NCBI GenBank assembly: GCA_040224245.1
Contig: JBEGIR010000031.1
Location: 1-46,390 of the forward strand
DNA: 46,390 nt
DNA from: Puniceicoccaceae bacterium
GTDB lineage: Bacteria; Verrucomicrobiota; Verrucomicrobiia; Opitutales; JAFGAQ01
Reading direction: 5' to 3'
Shown: positions 44,013 through 46,390 of the stretch, piece by piece
How positions within the stretch are numbered: position 1 is the stretch's first letter
Layout of the letters: every line of letters begins with the position of its first letter
Made by a program: the position numbers and the translations under genes
Notes under the pieces: model-generated
The model's input: only the letters and a program-made list of their open reading frames with translations
Told to the model about the DNA's origin: nothing
The model's database searches: none

Positions 44013-46390
44013 ATGTCAACGAACCTTAAGGATACACTCAATCTACCCAAAACTGCCTTTCCCATGAAGGCGGATCTCGTCAAACGTGAACCCATTCGCG
44101 TTCAACATTGGGACGAGACGTCAGTGTACCCAAAGGTACGTGCAAAGCGGAGCGGAGCGGAGCCGTTCATCCTGCATGATGGGCCTCCGTTTGCAAACGG
44201 AGACATCCACCTGGGTCATGTTCTCAACAAGGTGCTCAAGGATATCGTGGTGCGGTACAAAACCCTGCGCGGGTACGATGCCCACTATGTCACGGGATGG
44301 GATTGCCATGGACTCCCCATCGAGCATGCCGTCACCAAAGAGTTGCGAAAAAAAGCAGGTGACCTCGACCCGGTCACTGTACGCAAGGCCTGTGAGACGT
44401 TTGCGCAGAAATACGTTGATATCCAGCTCGAACAGTTTCGGCGACTGGGCATTCTCACGGATTGGGAAACCCGCTATCTGACCATGGATCCCGCTTACGA
44501 AGCGGACATCCTTCGCACCTTTGCTGCGTTTGTGGAGCAGGGGCTGGTCTATCGCAGCAAAAAGCCCGTCTACTGGTCCATTCCCTGTCGAACGGCTCTG
44601 GCTGAGGCGGAGATTGAATATACCGAACACACCAGTGCGTCCATCTGGGTTGCATTCCCTGCGGAAAATGCCTCTGCGTTTGGGTTGCCAGATGCCACTA
44701 GCGTGGTGATCTGGACCACCACGCCCTGGACTCTGCCAGCCAATCTCGCGATTGCGCTTCACCCGCGCTTTGAGTATGTCACCGTTATCCAGAACGGACA
44801 CCACTATCTGGTCGCAAAGGAGCTTGCGGATGCATTTGTGCAACATTGCGGATGGTCCGACTCCGCAACCATCCAGACGCAAACCTTCACGGGTGAGTCC
44901 CTCGAAGGACTGCAGACCCGGCATCCGTTCATTGACCGAGCCAGTCCGGTGCTGATGGCAGAATACGTGACGCTTGAATCCGGAACAGGATGCGTGCACA
45001 CAGCACCCGGCCATGGGCTTGAAGACTATCAGACCGGACTTAAATACGGGCTTGAAATCTACTGCCCGATCAACGACGACGGTGCCTATGTTGATGATGG
45101 ACAGATTCCGCCAGAACTGGTGGGGAAGAGTGTTCTCGAAGTAAATGGGAAAAACCCTGCAAACCTAGCAGTGCTCGACATCATCAAGGCAAATGGCTCG
45201 CTGCTGCACTTTGAGAAAATCAAACACCAATACCCCTATTGCTGGCGGTCAAAGACTCCGGTGATATTCAGGGCCATGGACCAGTTTTTCATGCAGCTCG
45301 ATCACCATCATGTGCGCGAAAAAGTGCTCGAAGCGATTGACCAGGTGGAGTGGGTTCCGGGCTGGGGGAAAAACCGCATTCGTGGTGCGGTGGAAAGCCG
45401 TCCGGACTGGTGTATATCCCGGCAGCGGGCCTGGGGTGTACCGATTCCCGTATTTTACAACGCGGACGGAGTGCCTCTGCTCGACAAGGATGTCATTGTT
45501 GCGCTTGCCGACAAAGTTGCCACCCATGGCACGCACATCTGGTTCGACTGGACAGAGCAGCAGCTGTTGGACGGCATTGAACTGCCCAAAGGTTGGGATG
45601 CGTCCGACATGGTGAAAGGCACGGACACGCTGGACGTATGGTTTGACTCGGGCAGTTCTCACCGTGCTGTGCTCGACTCTTTTGAAGGACTGCACTCCCC
45701 CGCCGATCTTTACCTTGAAGGCAGCGATCAGCACCGTGGGTGGTTCCAGAGTTCCATATGGACTTCCGTTGTCTCCAAGGGATGCGCTCCTTACAAGACC
45801 GTGCTCACCCATGGCTTCGTCGTCGACGAAGATGGTCGAAAAATGTCCAAGAGCCAGGGAGCAAAAACAGCAACCCAATGGCTGGGTGAATATGGTGCCG
45901 ACGTGCTTCGCCTACTGATCTCGTCCGAGGATTATCGCGGTGATCTTCCGATCGGAGCCACTGTCATCAAACAGGCGTCTGGCATCTATCGACTCATTCG
46001 CAATACACTGCGTTTCCAACTCGGCAACCTCTACGATTTTGATCCCGAGACCGATGCCGTTGCGCTGCAAGACCTGCATATCCTGGATCAGTGGATGCTG
46101 CACGAACTGCAGCAAATGGTCTCCACCGTAGAACAGGCGTATGACAGCTACGACTTTCCAAAGGTCTACCAGACAGTCCAGCTGTTCTGCAACAATACGC
46201 TCTCGGCTACCTATCACGATATCATCAAGGATCGCCTCTATACCCTGGCACCCAACGATGCAAAGCGCCGATCCTCGCAAACCGTGCTCTATCGGGTGCT
46301 CGATACCTTGATTCGGGTACTTTCCCCCATCCTGCCCTTTACCTGTGATGAAGCAGCCGGTTATCTGGAGACCGATTCCGACTTCGCTTC
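44013..46390 (+). CDS. ileS: Isoleucyl-tRNA synthetase (3' truncated by window end)
   Basis: At least 792 residues are encoded and the frame runs off the window. The start MSTNLKDTLNLPKTAFPMKA is the typical IleS N-terminus, which supports ATG 44013; the frame is open further up to an ATG at about 43902, but that extension is not family-like. Class I signatures are PFANGDIHLGH (HIGH motif, about residues 59-69) and KMSKS at 610-614. The CP1 editing domain is present (TTPWTLPANLAIALHP, SGTGCVHTAPGHG), with the GWD.HGLPIE segment before it. It charges tRNA-Ile and edits Val-tRNA-Ile. No Shine-Dalgarno is seen before the start, and I found no T-box-like element in the 225-bp upstream gap. Confidence 0.96.
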   Translation, partial: MSTNLKDTLNLPKTAFPMKADLVKREPIRVQHWDETSVYPKVRAKRSGAEPFILHDGPPFANGDIHLGHVLNKVLKDIVVRYKTLRGYDAHYVTGWDCHGLPIEHAVTKELRKKAGDLDPVTVRKACETFAQKYVDIQLEQFRRLGILTDWETRYLTMDPAYEADILRTFAAFVEQGLVYRSKKPVYWSIPCRTALAEAEIEYTEHTSASIWVAFPAENASAFGLPDATSVVIWTTTPWTLPANLAIALHPRFEYVTVIQNGHHYLVAKELADAFVQHCGWSDSATIQTQTFTGESLEGLQTRHPFIDRASPVLMAEYVTLESGTGCVHTAPGHGLEDYQTGLKYGLEIYCPINDDGAYVDDGQIPPELVGKSVLEVNGKNPANLAVLDIIKANGSLLHFEKIKHQYPYCWRSKTPVIFRAMDQFFMQLDHHHVREKVLEAIDQVEWVPGWGKNRIRGAVESRPDWCISRQRAWGVPIPVFYNADGVPLLDKDVIVALADKVATHGTHIWFDWTEQQLLDGIELPKGWDASDMVKGTDTLDVWFDSGSSHRAVLDSFEGLHSPADLYLEGSDQHRGWFQSSIWTSVVSKGCAPYKTVLTHGFVVDEDGRKMSKSQGAKTATQWLGEYGADVLRLLISSEDYRGDLPIGATVIKQASGIYRLIRNTLRFQLGNLYDFDPETDAVALQDLHILDQWMLHELQQMVSTVEQAYDSYDFPKVYQTVQLFCNNTLSATYHDIIKDRLYTLAPNDAKRRSSQTVLYRVLDTLIRVLSPILPFTCDEAAGYLETDSDFA

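Noticed and set aside
1-46390. CRISPR arrays, insertion sequences, prophage or defence islands
   Set aside because: No direct-repeat array, transposase, integrase or typical defence protein was seen; codon style and packing look uniform along the window.

Overview
The window looks like chromosomal DNA of a Gram-negative member of the Verrucomicrobiota, most likely class Opitutia (Puniceicoccales/Opitutales type). This is an inference from gene content, not from an rRNA. The evidence is a zinc-independent L31/L36 pair, an exosortase with a fused EpsI-like domain next to an exopolysaccharide operon, two PMT-fold glycosyltransferases, and a large secreted S55-type protein paired with a beta-propeller protein. 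Genes are tightly packed on both strands, ATGA stop/start overlaps are frequent, and most start codons lack a recognisable Shine-Dalgarno sequence. I see no insertion sequence, prophage, CRISPR array or rRNA, and no gap between genes longer than about 300 bases.

Layout. 1-4420: a truncated membrane protein, a TonB-like protein, rpmE2/rpmJ, miaB and a membrane protein. 4640-7992: ackA-pta for acetate/acetyl-CoA interconversion. 8280-12065: housekeeping genes (a membrane protein, gmk, tRNA-Leu, a tRNA-dihydrouridine synthase, aroB). 12073-17094: an envelope glycosylation cluster (PMT-fold transferase, GT2 polyprenyl-phosphate sugar synthase, LAB_N protein, PAP2 phosphatase, and a second PMT-fold transferase converging on it). 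17297-18824: a Nudix hydrolase and a rhomboid protease. 18870-23607: a translationally coupled operon of a 971-aa TPR protein, an exported protein and an ExbB/TolQ protein, preceded by tRNA-Pro. 23884-32937: a second Nudix hydrolase and the exosortase, converging on a four-gene exopolysaccharide operon (outer-membrane beta-barrel, Wza-like export protein, Wzc-like tyrosine autokinase, O-antigen-ligase-like polymerase with a TPR-like tail). 33081-35864: ispA, a polytopic membrane protein, an FmdB-type zinc ribbon and a membrane-anchored protein. 35881-38072: a second phosphotransacetylase, split into two overlapping genes. 38199-46390: murJ, a beta-propeller protein, an S55 protein and the 5' part of ileS.

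How the genes may work together. ackA-pta and the split pair suggest two distinct acyl-phosphate/acyl-CoA activities. ispA supplies polyprenyl precursors, which murJ, the GT2/PMT-fold cluster and the exopolysaccharide operon all depend on indirectly. The exosortase probably processes and anchors surface proteins encoded elsewhere, because no PEP-CTERM-type substrate is visible here. The TPR/ExbB operon resembles part of a proton-motive-force-driven envelope machine but lacks ExbD/TolR locally.

The points most worth following are the split phosphotransacetylase with an intact BioD-type P-loop, the S55 protein with Ser-before-His motif order coupled to a beta-propeller, the ExbD-less TPR/ExbB operon, and the exosortase/EPS junction. 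None is proven to be a new system from sequence alone.
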